From contig CM075768.1 of assembly GCA_037974665.1 (NCBI GenBank), positions 9,407,501 through 9,471,500 of the forward strand: a stretch of DNA of 64,000 bases, read 5' to 3'. The notes under the pieces are model-generated. The model saw nothing but the letters and a program-made list of their open reading frames with translations. It was not told the origin of the DNA and did no database searches. Source of the stretch: Ehretia macrophylla (Eukaryota > Streptophyta > Magnoliopsida > Boraginales > Ehretiaceae). The position numbers and the translations under genes were made by a program. This document shows, piece after piece, positions 23,382 through 35,740 of the stretch. Every line of letters starts with the position of its first letter. Position 1 is the stretch's first letter.

Positions 23382-24077
23382 TTAAATACAGAGATGTGAA
23401 CACATCACCCCAACCTGAGTCAACTCTGGTCTCCAATAAGTGAATTCCTCAAGAACCTCCCACTTCTTGACAGCCAAACAAGAAATACTCACCTTACGGC
23501 TAAGAGCGTCTGCCACAACATTTGCCTTCTCAGGCAGATAACTGATAGAACGATTATAATCTCTGAGAAGTTCCATCCATCTCTGTTGACGCATATTCAA
23601 CTCCTTCTGTGAGAACAAATACTTAAAACTCTTATGATCAGTGAAAATCTCGAACTTACTGCCCCACAGATAATGACGCCACTTTTTCAGTGCGAATACA
23701 ACTACTGCCAACTCAAGATCATGAGTCAGATAATTCACCTCATATGGTTTCAACTTTCTAGAAGTATAGGCAATAACCCGACCATTCTGCATAAGTACAC
23801 AACCCAAGCCATCCTTGGATACATCACTATAGATAACCATATTATCGGTCCCCTCTAGTAGAGTAAGTACTGGAACATTAGTCAATCTCTTTTTCAACTC
23901 CTGAAACCTACTCTCACATTTCTCATCCCAAACAAAGCTGGTCCGTTTATGAGTTAACTTAGAAAGTGGCCATACAATCTTAGAAAAGTCCTTGACAAAC
24001 CTACGGTAATAACCTGCCAAGCCAAGAAAGCTACGAATCTCCGAAACATTCTCTGGCCGTTTCCAAGATATCACCAC
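23382..24077 (-). pseudogene. Element A RNase H
   Basis: The 231-residue frame begins in the RT/RNase H connection ([20 protein letters not shown]), continues through [19 protein letters not shown] (first Asp), the [13 protein letters not shown] stretch, and ends [11 protein letters not shown]. The domain itself looks intact. It is separated from RT by the TAG at 24111-24113 and from integrase by stops. In an active copy it degrades the RNA strand of the RNA-DNA hybrid. Confidence 0.92.
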
Positions 24078-24110
24078 TTCAATCTTAGTGGGATCTACAG
24101 AAATACTGCT

Positions 24111-25352
24111 CTATGTAATAACATGGCCAAGAAAAGATATGCGTTGTAGCCAAAATTCGCATTTGCTGAACTTCGCAAACAATTGATGCTCTTGTAACTT
24201 ATGTAAGACAAGTCGTAGATGTTGCTTGTGCTCCGATTCAGACTTAGAATAAACTAAGATATCATCAATAAAGATTACCACGAACTGGTCCAAGTACAGC
24301 TGAAAAACCCGATGCATATGATCCATGAATGCTGCCGACGAATTAGTCAGTCCAAAGGGCATAACAACAAACTCATAATGCCCGTACCGAGTCCTGAAAG
24401 CAGACTTCAGAACATCCTCTATGCGAATCCGAAGCTGATAATACCCCTGCCTCAAGTCAAACTTAGAGTAGACTTTGGCTCCCTGAAGTTGATCAAACAA
24501 CTCGTCAATCAATGGCAAAGGATACTTGTTCTTGATGGTCATTTGATTCAAACCACGATAGTCAATGTATAATCTCAAGGTACCATCCTTCTTCTTCACA
24601 AATAAAACAGGTGCTCCCCACAATGAAGAACTCTGCTGAATGAAACCCTTCTCTATTAACTCTTGCAACTGAGTTTTCAGCTCCTTCAACTCAGCTAGTG
24701 CCATCCGGTACGCTGATTTAGAAATAGGTTGAGTACCGGGAATAAGATTGATCACAAACTCCACATCTCTCTCTAGCGGCAACCCTGGCAACTCCTCGGG
24801 AAATACATTGGGATATTCCCGAATAATAGGTACTTCCTCTAGCTTTAGCTTATCAGATGGCTTGTTGATCAAATAAGCTAGATAACCCGAACACCCCTTA
24901 CTCACTAGCTTAACAGCTTTAGTTGATGAGATAATAAAACTCGTCTTAGCATCCCGATTACCCGCTACCTCAACCACTGGCTGATCTGGCATACGAAACC
25001 ATACTACATTTGTTCTACAATTTAACTGAGCATCATACTTAGAAAACCAGTCCATACCCAAGATAATATCATACCCTCGGATAGGAAATAAAATAAGGTC
25101 CGATGTAAAATTCTGACCCTTAACATGTATTTTACAGTCTTTACAAACTAAGCCAGTCACATACTTATCAGTTAAAGAAGTACTAATCTCAACCACATAA
25201 GGCAATCTTTTAGGTTGCATGTTAACACGTTGCACACAAGTAGGCGTAATGAAAGAATGTGTAGCACCAGAATCAATCAACACTTTAACAAGTTGATTGA
25301 GTATAAGGAAGTTACCTTCCACAACTACCGTATCCTCAGGTGCCTCATCCAA
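24111..25352 (-). pseudogene. Element A protease and reverse transcriptase
   Basis: This is a 413-codon open stretch. The protease is near residues 10-110, with [12 protein letters not shown] (D-S-G active site) and DIILGMDW. The RT runs from about 210, with [41 protein letters not shown] and [12 protein letters not shown] (F-I-D-D catalytic motif), ending FLGHVIT at a stop. The ATG at 25352 is internal; the natural frame continues upstream into gag past a TGA near 25408. Both active sites are preserved. Confidence 0.93.
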
Positions 25353-25388
25353 ATCAACTGCGAAGGCCCGAGCTTGAACCCACTGCTG

Positions 25389-26622
25389 TTGAGGTGTACC
25401 ACCAGTAGGTCAACCCTGATAACCCTGGGTCGCTGTCCGACCCTCAGTCCTCTGAAATCTAGGGCAATCCTTCACCCTATGTTGATTGCTGTCGCAATCC
25501 AAACATGTTCCTGCCTTCGCCTGGCAGTCGGCCTCCACATAGCCCTGACGCTTGCAGAAAGTACACTGCGGTGACAATGCACTACTACTGCCCCTAGAAG
25601 AACTAGAAGCCGAGAAAGCAGCTGTACCAACCTGCTGCTGAGATCTCATAACACTAGGCCTATATGGACCCTGAGACTGGGCCGACCTATACTGCGACTG
25701 AGCCTGTTAAGACCCCTGCTAAAACTGTGGCCGATAGTAACCCTGCTGACCCTGCGGTCTGAAAGAACCCTGCTACACTGAAGGCCTATAACAACCCTGT
25801 TGTACTGAAGGTCTATACATACCCTGTTGGCCCTATGACTGAAATGGCCTCTTGCTAGGCTGACTAGGTCCGATTTGTTCCCCATTTCTCTTCTCTAACG
25901 TAGAAGCTGCATCAAAGGCCTCAGTAAATATATCATACCGATTCAAGGCCATTGCATCCTAAATCTCGGGCCTCAAACCCAACATAAACCTACGAGCCTT
26001 GTACTCCTCGTCAGCCACAAACTCCGGTGCATACCGGGACAGTCTAGTAAAAGTAGCCTCACACTGAGCCACTGAAGCATCCCCCTGAACTAGAGACAGA
26101 AACTCAGCCTCTCTCATCTCCCGTGCAATCCTCGGGACATACTTCACCCGGAAAGCTCTTAGAAAAGTATCCCAGACATACGGAATACCTTGGGTCTCCC
26201 AACCGACTCCCACTGTGAGCCACCATTCCTCTGCCTCATCATCAAACAAGTAAACAACATAAGTGACTTTCCTCTCATCAGTATAGTATAGAGGATCGAA
26301 TATCTTCTCTATCTTATTAATCCACGCTTCCGCCTTCCTATCATCTGGCTCCCCCTGAAACCTCGGCGGATAATACCCCAAGAATTCCTTCAGCGTACCA
26401 TGCCCGTGGTAACCACCTTGAACGTTCAACAACTGAGTCTGCAACATTTGTGCTTGGGCAGCCTGCCCTGCTAGTATCTGTGCTTCCCCTGCCATAATCT
26501 CTGCAATCCTATCCATGGCTGCACCAAAACGGTCATCACCCCTATCTCGGCCCGGTGCCACATTATCCGGTGCCTCGTCAATTACCTCAGGCCTACTTCT
26601 GGTTCTTGGTCTACCAGTCTAC
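25389..26622 (-). pseudogene. Element A gag
   Basis: The main frame 25959-26561 (200 aa) holds the retrotransposon gag domain: LKEFLGYYPPRFQGEPDDRK, AEAWINKIEKIFD, DEAEEWW, FLRAFRVKYVPRIARE and FTRLSRYAPEFVADEE. The start codon is lost: the sequence homologous to MAGRPRTRGR in element D lies at about 26590-26622 with no ATG. The distal part (25389-25958) is Q/R/S-rich with several TAA/TAG stops and ends in two zinc knuckles, CTFCKRQGYVEADC (His changed to Tyr) and CLDCDSNQHRVKDC (intact). Confidence 0.9.
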
Positions 26623-26893
26623 TAATCAAAGAGTTAGCACAGGTTATAGCACATAGACAGGCTATAAACAATTATTAGCAAATAAACAACAACTCACACA
26701 AAACACATAAATCACTTAAGTATCAATTACATAAACAAATTGATCACATAATCATATAGTCACTAAATCACATAATCATTTAATCATTTAATCATATTAA
26801 TACATATTTTACTTTTCTTTCACTTCATACATACTTTCATGCTAAGACCATTACCCACATTCCGAGGATACCCTGGTTGACAGCTAAACATGC

Positions 26894-26905
26894 GCTCTGA
26901 TACCA
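26894..26905 (-). promoter_or_regulatory. Primer binding site of element A (tRNA-iMet type)
   Basis: The minus strand reads TGGTATCAGAGC, complementary to the 3' end of plant initiator tRNA-Met. It lies 5 bases from the 5' LTR end at 26911. Confidence 0.95.
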
Positions 26906-27067
26906 TTTAATGTAACGCCCCAACTCAACCCCTCCTACGATCAGTCAGGACGCAACGGAATTTCGCCAGTATAACGACAGTAATTAAGACTCCGAGGCTC
27001 TAAACCAACCTCTTCGAAACCCATACATCCAACTCCACAATAATTCAACATTTTACAACACAACCAC

Positions 27068-29562
27068 TGTCACGTCCCGACCCAACCCCCAAGCTAGAAG
27101 TTAAGTCCGGACCCGACACACGGACAAAGTCTCCCCTGTACCGTGGACATTCTGAAAACCTGTAAACTCTCAAATAAGGTAACCACAAGATAAATAAGCT
27201 TTTCATGGCTAAATATTTAAAGATTCAAGGCCATCCGAGCCTTGAAGCAACCAACAGTTCCAAAATCACACAAGCATGCAAGTAACTTTGTTTACAACAT
27301 AGTCTAATAGACATGACATTCTAGGATAACATTAAAACATACTTAAAGGATAAAACATTCTACATTAAGCCAATCACTCCCAAGCATGTAAAGTGAATAA
27401 AAGCAGAAACATAAGTTATTACAAGACATAGGTTCCCAATTCTACACTACAACCAACTATCCTTCAACTTCTTACAACAACCAATATAAACATAGCCCTT
27501 AGTCCACAAAATAGATACACAAGTACCAAATAGAAACAAGAAGGCACAGCCACCTCAAAACAACACATAACAACTAGGGCAAAGGCTCTATCTGCACCTC
27601 TTCCTCCTCCACTACTACCTCAACAAGCTGGGGATCACCCTCAGCGTCTCCTGAAACATATATCGAGGTATGAGCAACCACTGTTGCCCAGTGAGGGATA
27701 TAGTCCTGGGGCGTGCAATGCAACAGGTAATACAGTTAAACAACAATAACAATTAGACAATTAAAGAACCAATGATAGCTTAAATAACCACACATTTCAA
27801 AGGATACATTTCACATAACCCCTATACACCAATCTTCACTGGGTCTTCGTTCACGATCCACGAACCACGATCACGATCACGATAACGATAAGCCGACATA
27901 ACCCCAAACACTCCAGTAGGTGTACTCCGGATGTACCCCGATAATCCTATGACCTAACACCCCCTGGCAATCTCCGGACCAGGCGAGTGAGGGAATAGGG
28001 TACGGAGTTTGAATATTCACCGGCAAGCCCTCTACCGCCCAACCGATATTCAACATAGCTGCCCCTGACACTATGGTTGCGCAACCACTATGCAATGCAC
28101 TTTATAATGGCAAGTTAATATCAATAATATAAGCAATAACACATAGGAGGATCAACAAATTAGGTTGACCTCGATGCAGTTAGAATAGAAGCAATTATAT
28201 AAGCTAATAAGCAGTTTTACAAAGGGTCATATACATGATAAGCATGGAATCATACCGAAAGCTCCAAATCAACTTGAAACCACATTTAGACACTCAAGGA
28301 GTCATGCCATGGACTTAGAAGCGTGAGACAACCGAAATTGCACTTAAACCCCTTTGTTTTTCACACTATTTCTCTTCCAATCCCAAGTTAATGATTCAAT
28401 TTCAAAGGGAAACTCTCCCAACCTTCTAACTAACCCTCAAGGATCCCTTTCAACCCTCTAACTCATTCAAACGCCCGCAAATACCCCGAAAGCCCCAAAT
28501 TCCCTCTTATGGCTTTAAACTACACATACCTTATCCGGGCTTCAAACAATGGTTATCAAAGCTTCTATAGTACCTAGGTAGCCTAAAAATACTAGAAGTG
28601 AAGCCCGAATCCACCTGGATTCGCATTAACCCCGGAACCCCTTTGTTAAAGTCGGCTATTTCACGTTTTATGCGATTCTAGAGCAATTCAAGTGCACGGG
28701 GCTATTAGACTACCTTCATTAGTACCTAAGGCATCTATTAGGAGTGTTGAATCAAGCTAATACGTGCAATTACACAAAACCCTAGAAAAATATCACTATT
28801 CACCTCATAAATTAAACTAACGATTTTAACCGTTTAAAAAGTGAAACAATGACTCAAATATGTTCTCTAGCACTCATATGCAAGGTATAATAGCATAAAT
28901 AATCAATACAATAGCATTTGATCACATTTTCAACAAATCAAGAAAATGGCAACTATTTAGAAATGCGAAAATAAGCCGTGAAATCCCTCACCAATGCGCG
29001 TAGGGGCACCTAGGAAGCTTGCACACACCCTACACTACTTGCTCAAGGCTTGTAGAGGCTTGGATTGAAGGATTGAAGAGCAAAATCTTCTTCTTTTTCC
29101 TGTTTGCTGCTGTCGGCTATGCTATAGTGCTTTTCAGCATTTTTTGTTTTGATTTTTTCTAGTTATGAGCTAAGATGAGTTGTGTGTGTGTTATATAAGC
29201 TTAGGTGAGTTATTGTAGTTAAAGTGTATGGTCAAAATGTGAGTCAAACTAGTTAGAAACAAGTCATAAGCATAAATTAATGTTAGTTAATTAAACTCTA
29301 AGGTAGTTACGTAATACTATTCATTCAACTACTAAAAACATTTTCTAGACGAACTCTCCTATCGCCTCTAGCTCAATTGCACATTTTTTCCACTACTTTA
29401 ACAATTAATATGATTTAATAAAAATGTTAATTAACTAATAGAATGTAGTTTGAAAACATAGTGAATAGTAGCTAAAGAAGACAATTAATAAAGCACATAA
29501 AGAAATGCACAAACAAGGGATGCAACAGTAATTGAATGCATGGCTAAATCTCGGGCGTCACA
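27068..29562 (-). mobile_element. Solo LTR, family C (2495 bp), TSD ACCAC
   Basis: It starts TGTCACGTCCCGACCC and ends GGGCGTCACA, with the perfect duplication ACCAC at 27063-27067 and 29563-29567. The minus strand carries a TATATAA box (29198-29192), a GTGAG donor-like site (28991-28987), and the hairpin with acceptor-like site at 27690-27651. The ORF at 27877-28095 is in the conserved GGGCGG block and is not a gene. Confidence 0.95.
27651..27690 (-). other. Conserved LTR hairpin plus acceptor-like AG (family C)
   Basis: On the plus strand the arms are TGAGCAAC (27671-27678) and GTTGCCCA (27683-27690), with loop CACT; one G-U pair forms in the minus-strand RNA. Eighteen bases further on the minus strand is TTTCAG/GAG (AG at 27652-27651). 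Confidence 0.6.
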
Positions 29563-31881
29563 ACCACAATGTACAATAAACATTATTTACCATTGTATCC
29601 ATAAGTTATACGCCTCCGTTCCAACATCATACATTTACTATATAACAAACATTCCCAAAATAGATTATAACCAATCTAGTAGTCTAATCATATTCCAAAA
29701 CAAGACCACTAAACTAGCAACATTTAATCCATTATCATTACAACATCTTATATAACATAAACTTCTAAATAAATATATACCAACTAGTTTTAATATATAA
29801 GATAACAAAAAGTACAACATCAAATATCAAGGACAAGACTCTGGCACGTAGGACTCGTCCACATATGGCACATAATCCTTTTTTAGAGGCACGTACCTGT
29901 AATCAGGCTCAGTAACACCTGTATGCATGCAATAATTGAGAGTGAGCTTATATAAAACAAGCCCAGTGAGGATTCGATAGATCTCTAACAGTATTTACTA
30001 TACTCCTTGGAAATCATCTTTTGAGCAGTAAACACACAACAATCATCAATAACAATATAAACACATTAACTATAATGACCAATCAATAAAGGATACTCTA
30101 GTTGGTGTAGCTCCAAACGCCATCACGATCTTAACCATTTTTCTAGTAACTCCCCATTACTCACGCACCCGAGGTACCTCTCTAGCCCCACCCTCCATGA
30201 CACCTCCGTCATGCGAATTGGGTGTAGCCTATGGTAGTCATGCTGGTTTCAACACGACAGCACGATTCTGCTTGAGAGGTGGCACACACATACAAAGACT
30301 CAGCAATGATAATAAACATTCAATCACAGGAGGACAACCTTTTCCGTTGACTATCTCCCAGTTCATCAATAATCAATAATCAATAATCAATAATCAATTA
30401 ATCATCAATCAATTAATAACATTTCAACAACATAACATCAATTAATCAGTTAACAACTAAACAACTAAGTTAGATGACAAAGTAGGCCATCCAACTTAAC
30501 ATGCATTAAACCACACAATCAAACCCTAGTCTAACCATTAACAACTCACAATTCAATCACTTAAACACCACCCAAACAACTAAAGGCATATATTAACATT
30601 TTAAAGAAAGACAACCTAAACTTCTAATAATCATAACTTAGATTCTACTGATCCAAACAACTCCAAACCAGTTTCTATCATTCACCCACTCAATCAACAA
30701 CATTAGCCCCCTCGAAAACCAACCATAAATCATCCAAATCAAGCCCAACAACCCTAAAACCTCAATGCACCTAGGCTGAAGTTCCTGGACTTTCGCACCA
30801 ACACCACAATCAAAATTTCGGCATTACAATATTACTACCACATATTTAATAAACTTTTACAAGCTAACAGCAATTGATTCCAACCACCACAACTCCAGAT
30901 ATTCAACAAATAGCCAACAACTCAACTTTTAATACCTGAAAAATAAAATTCATGGTACAACGGTTCAAATCTTATATAAACGCATATAAACGATCCTTAG
31001 CATGCACTAAGCAATAATATAACATCAATTCAACATTCTAACGGTTCAAAATTCAATTATATGCAAAAATATAAAAATGACATTTTGAGATCTATAATTT
31101 TTCTCTCACCTTTGATGTGTTATGAAGCTAGAAAGATGCTCAATGAATGCCCAACAAGTGAATTCAAGCTTTGGTTGATGAAGTGTGGCCTTCAAATGCA
31201 ATTTCTAATGAAAAATCTCTTTGAAAACTTGAAGAAAACTCTTTGTTTTTCTCTCTAATGGCTCTCGGCCATGTGTGTGTGCAAGAGTGTGTTTTGTGAG
31301 CTTTCTATTGTGTGGTGATGCTAATATACTCAAAGTCAAATAAATTAAAAGAAAGTCAAAGGTGGAAACTAGTTTATTTTTAGTATTTTCTTGTCTTTTA
31401 ATTCTAGTTTTAGACTATTTGTTGCTCAAACATTAAATTGACACTTAAACTAATTCTAGATAATATATTTTAGGTGACAAAGAGTTTTACATTCAAATAT
31501 TTCCACCCGAGTCCGCTTAAAACTTGATTTCTTACAAAAGAAAGTATAAAAACCTTTAAAATTTCAAAACTGATTCTAAATCCGTTTTAATCAAACACGG
31601 GTCTATTAATACCCGAGGACTAGGTTTTAAAACGTTTAAAATACCCCTGTAAAAATTTTAGTGGACAGGTGTTCAAAACACTATTCACTAAAACCGGCGA
31701 TAAAATTTCTAGTGCCGATTTTGATAAAAATTTCATGAATGCACACATAGCATGTATTAGGAGTATAAATCACATTTTTAGCACATTCTAATTCATATAA
31801 CACATAAACAAGTCAAATCACGCAAATCGAGGCAAAACACACAAATCGAGATAAAGGCAAAATAAGGGGTCTCACAATCAG

Positions 31882-32400
31882 TATATATTTCAAATCTGTT
31901 ACCCCACAAGTAGTGGCACCTTTTCTTTAGTACAAACACAATATCAGCTAGTTCCATGTTGTGAGTAGGATAATTACCTTCATATGGTTTTAGTTTTCTA
32001 TAAGTATAGGCGATTACCTTACCATTTTGCATTAGTACACAACCCAAACGTTCTTTTGAAGTATCACTGTAGATCACAAAGTTCTCATTTCCCTCAGGCA
32101 ATGCAAGAATGGGAGCCGTGGTCAATCTTTTCGTCAACTCTTGAAAACTACCCTCACATTTGTCATCCCAGGTAAAACTGACCATTTTCTGAGTAAGCTT
32201 GGTTATAGGACCTGCAATCTTGGAGAAATATTTAACGAATCTGCGATAGTACCCAGTAAACTAAGGAAACTACGTATCTCGGTGACATTCTCGGTCTCTT
32301 CCAAGATAACACTACCTCAATCATCGTGGAATCTACTACAACACCCTACTAAGAAATTATATGACCCAGAAAAGCAACTTGTTGCAATTAAAATTCACAT
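31882..32400 (-). pseudogene. Element B RNase H, upstream half
   Basis: The minus frame down to 31882 reads VSFTWDDKCEGSFQELTKRL, then NFVIYSDTSKERLGCVLMQ, KPYEGNYPTHNMELA and NRFEIYTD, where it meets element A. It continues at 19448. The part upstream of 32185 ([16 protein letters not shown] region) is frameshifted. Confidence 0.85.
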
Positions 32401-33000
32401 TTGCTAAACTTGGCATATATTTGATGTTACTAAAGTGTTTGTAGAACTAAATACAGTTGATGTTCATGATCAGACTCAGTTTTATAATACACAAGTATAT
32501 CATCAAAAAGTACCACCACAAACCGATCTAGATATGGTCGGAATACTCAATGCATAAGATCCATGAAAGCAGTTGGAGCATTAATCAACCCAATCAACAA
32601 CACAATAAACTCATAATGCCCATACTCGGTTCGAAAAATAGTTTTCGGCACATCTTCTTTTTGAATCCGAAGTTGATAATATCCCTATCTCAAATCAAAT
32701 TTGGAATATACCTTCGCCCCCTATAATTGATCAAACAATTTCTTAATCAAAGGTAAATTATATTTATTTTTAATTGTTACCTGATTTAGGCCTTGGTAAT
32801 CAACACACTGCCACAGCGTGCCATCTTTCCTTTTCACAAATAGCACAAGCGCACCCCACGATAAAGAGCTTGGCTGTATGAACCCCTTCTCTAGCAATCC
32901 CTGCAATTGAACTTTCAATTCCTGGAGTTTAATAGGCACCATTTTGTACGGTGTTCTAGATATAGGCAAAGTCCCTAGAATCAAATCAATCACAAATTCT
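32401..33000 (-). pseudogene. Element B reverse transcriptase
   Basis: Frame 32721-32993 reads [38 protein letters not shown] and [20 protein letters not shown], the fingers of a Ty3 RT. The palm follows in broken frames, and the catalytic motif near 32495-32530 reads [12 protein letters not shown], with L-F-D-D instead of F-I-D-D. Stops make it inactive. Confidence 0.85.
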
Positions 33001-33715
33001 ATTTTTTGCTAGGGTGGCAACCCTGGTAAATCCTCAAGAAATATACCTAGATACTCTTTCAGTTTATCAGATGGTTGATTAATCAAATAACCAAGATAAG
33101 CATCACAACCCTTACACAGAAGTTTAGAAGCATTAGTTGAAAAAATAAGATGGACCCCATAAAATTTACGATTCCCAGCTATCTCTATCACTAGTTGACT
33201 AGGCATTTGTAATCTTACTACTTTGGTTCTACAGTCAAGTTGTGTATGATATTCTGCTAACCAATCCATACCCAAAATGACTTCATAGTCTTGAAATAGG
33301 AGTAAAATAAGATCAGTAGGAAAGTTTTGGCCCTTTATATGTATTGCATATGCTTTACACACAAATTCAGTAACAAATTTGTACCCATAGGCATACTTAC
33401 TTCAATTTTATATGACAACTTTTCAACTTTCAATTCAACATGTTATGCATATTGAGGAGTGATAAATGAATGAGTAGTACCAAAATCAATTAAGACTTTA
33501 ACCAACTGCTTATGAATTAGAAATGTACCTTCTACCACAACAGCTGCCTCAGGAAATTCTTCTTGATCACTAGCATACACCCTGGCCTGAACTCGCTGTG
33601 CTAGAGGATTACCCACAGACCTACTCCGGGTGCCTTGACTCGAACTCTGTCCCTGAGCGTTCTTGAATTTAGAAAAATCTTTAGCCTGGTATTGGTCACT
33701 GTTACACCAGTACAC
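33001..33715 (-). pseudogene. Element B protease
   Basis: 33443-33715 carries the gag end (CNSDQYQAKDF, a damaged knuckle) and then AAVVVEGTFLIHKQLVKVLI followed by DFGTTHSF. The active-site triad D-S-G is D-F-G here, so the catalytic serine position is changed. 33009-33362 continues with YEVILGMDWLAEYHTQLDCR. A frameshift separates the two. Confidence 0.85.
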
Positions 33716-34346
33716 TTACCAGCCTTTCTCTAATAATTAGCTTTAATGTGGCCTTTACGATTATAATGGGTACAATGCTGGTCTTGTCTTGCAACAATAC
33801 CCTTAGAAGAGGCTCTAAATGAATAAGTAGTAGTACTGCCCTGCTGGGATTGCATTACTGACGGTTTATATTGACTCTGGCCTTGGCTTTGACTAGGCCT
33901 CTGTTATCCCTAAGATTGGAAAGATCTCTATTGATTCTGACTCTGAGATTAAAAATGCCTTTTTGTTAGATTGGCTAGATTCTACTCTCAACTCACATTT
34001 TTGCTTCTCGAACCTTGCCGCAACATTAAGAGCATCATTGTAGGTAGAGAATTGAAGTGGAACCAAGTTAATCTGAATGTCGAGCCTCAACCCCCAAATA
34101 AATCTCTGAATTCTTCTCCCTATAGACTGCACTAACTCAAGGTCATAGTGGGACAATATGTAAACTATAGCCTCGTACTGCGCCACTATCATGTTACCCT
34201 GTTTTAGAGACATAAATTCTTCTTCTCTTCTTTCACGTGCAACATTTGGCATGTAGTTGTCTCGAAATTCTCTCATGAAATTGACCCATAAATGGGATGT
34301 ATTGTTGTGTTCCCACCTCAACTTGACTGTTCTCCACCACTACAAC
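33716..34346 (-). pseudogene. Element B gag, C-terminal two thirds
   Basis: 33893-34321 encodes RWEHNNTSHLWVNFMREF, REEEFMSLKQGNMIVAQYEA and RRIQRFIWGLRLDI, a retrotransposon gag domain closely similar to the gag of element E. The frame can be followed to about 34346 (W-W-R-T-V-K-L), where rearranged LTR sequence of element D begins. The N-terminus lies at 44708-44932, and roughly 60 codons between the two are missing. Confidence 0.85.
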
Positions 34347-34566
34347 CCGAACCTACTCAACAACAACCCAAGAAATAACTATTCAAACACAACCAAATAA
34401 CTAAAGACAACATTTTAACATTTCAAAGAAAGACTACACAAACTTCTAAAATTCATATCTTACAATCTACTAATCAAACAACCCCCGAACCTTTTCCCAT
34501 CACTCAACCACACATGCAACTATATTAACCCCCTCAGAAACCAACCAAAAGCCACCTAAAACATGT
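34347..34566 (-). mobile_element. Inverted 220 bp piece of the element D 5' LTR
   Basis: The reverse complement of this block matches 43387-43606 of the 3' LTR almost base for base: 'ttaggtggcttttggttgg', 'gggggttaat', 'gattgtttgattagtagattg' and 'cttgggttgttgttgagtagg'. Just right of it, 34567 onward matches 43781 onward in direct orientation. So about 1.1 kb of the LTR start is missing, 220 bp is inverted, and about 170 bp between the two is lost. Confidence 0.9.
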
Positions 34567-35490
34567 CCTTGTTATTGTTGTGAGTCATGATAGTGTGTGC
34601 CACCTCTCGGGCAGCGTCGGGCTGTCGGGTTGAAAACGACATAACTATCATGTACTATCCCCTATCTCATATGCGCGGAGATGCCATGGAGTGTGGGTCT
34701 AGGATGGGGTACTTTCGGAATGTATCAATGGGTGTATAGGGTTGGTAGAGTTCGTGATGGCATATCGAGCTACATCAACTAATGTATCCTTTCTCAATTG
34801 AATGGTTAATTGTGTTGTTTTGTTGAATTAATGATTGTTGGTGAAGTTTATTGATTGTTACTGTACCTAGGATGATTTCCCAAGTGGTAAAGAGAAAATG
34901 TTTCCAAAACATCTTTTGAACCCTCACTGAGCTTTGTGTCGTATAAGCTCACCCTCTTTGCTAACTTTCAGGTGTTACCGAGCCGGAGTTAGGGTACGTT
35001 CCTCAGGAGACTGAGTATGAGCATTATGTGGATGAGTCCAATGTACAAGAGTCTTGTCCTTGATTTTTTGATATAGTGCTCTTTTTGGTTGTCTTGTATT
35101 ATATAACAAGTATTGTATTTACTTTAAAGTTTGTATTGTATAAAATGATATAAAGATAGTGAAAGTATAATGCTAGCTAGTTGTCTTACTTTTGGAATAT
35201 GAATAGGTTGCTAGACTAGTTTTATATCTATTATGCATATGTATGGTATAGCTTATGGTTTGTTGTTGAAACGAAGGCATATGACTTATGGTTGGAATGT
35301 TGTATGATTGTTAAATGAATGGTTTTGGTTGTGTTGAATGTTGATGGAGTTTTTGATGAAGTGTGAAGTTGGTTGTGTGATGTTATAAAGGATTGGTTTA
35401 GAGTCCTGTTGTCCATATTACAGACATTATATTGCCAAAGTTCCGTTACGTCCTGATTAATTGTAAGTAGGGTCGAGTTGGGGCGTGACA
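34567..35490 (+). mobile_element. Element D 5' LTR, remaining 3' part
   Basis: It aligns directly with 43781-44707 and ends GGGGCGTGACA. It has the CTCGGGCAGC block at about 34605, a perfect hairpin (TGAGCTT 34928-34934, AAGCTCA 34945-34951) and TTTCAG/GTGTTAC at 34966-34978. The ORFs on the minus strand around 35231-35491 are shadows. Confidence 0.92.
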
Positions 35491-35495
35491 TTAAG

Positions 35496-35507
35496 TGGTA
35501 TCAGAGC
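35496..35507 (+). promoter_or_regulatory. Primer binding site of element D (tRNA-iMet type)
   Basis: TGGTATCAGAGC five bases after the 5' LTR end. Confidence 0.95.
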
Positions 35508-35740
35508 GTATGTTTAGTTGTCAGCCGTATTATTCTCGATATGTGGGTAGTGGTCTAAGCATGAAAGTATGTATTAAATGGAAAAGTGAAGTACATGATT
35601 ATATGATTATATGATTAACTTGTTTATGTGACTAACATTTATGTGATCTACGTGCCTTACGTGAGTTTGTCGCCTATGTGTTATTAACTATATATAGCAT
35701 GTCTACGTGTTATAACCTGTGCTAACTCTTTGATAGTTAG

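Larger units (their letters stand above)
19449..31876 (-). mobile_element. Element A: near-complete Tekay-like chromovirus, TSD ATCAG
   Basis: The LTRs are 19449-21898 (2450 bp) and 26911-31876 (2466 bp without the family-C insertion). The perfect duplication ATCAG lies at 19444-19448 and 31877-31881. The internal part, 21899-26910, has primer site, gag, protease, RT, RNase H, integrase and polypurine tract in canonical order on the minus strand. Over the first roughly 300 bases of the two LTRs I count about 12 differences, so it is fairly young. Stops separate gag, pol and integrase segments. It inserted in the RNase H codons of element B. Confidence 0.95.
26911..31876 (-). mobile_element. 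Element A 5' LTR, interrupted by a family-C solo LTR
   Basis: Parts 26911-27067 and 29568-31876 make up 2466 bp aligned end to end with the 3' LTR at 19449-21898. In this copy the acceptor-like CAG/GTGTTAC (minus strand, near 29920) is intact. The short plus-strand frames inside are antisense and not genes. Confidence 0.93.

Noticed and set aside
35496-35507. TGGTATCAGAGC motifs as possible tRNA-Met genes
   Set aside because: Only the 12-base complement of the tRNA 3' end is present; there is no cloverleaf. They are primer sites.
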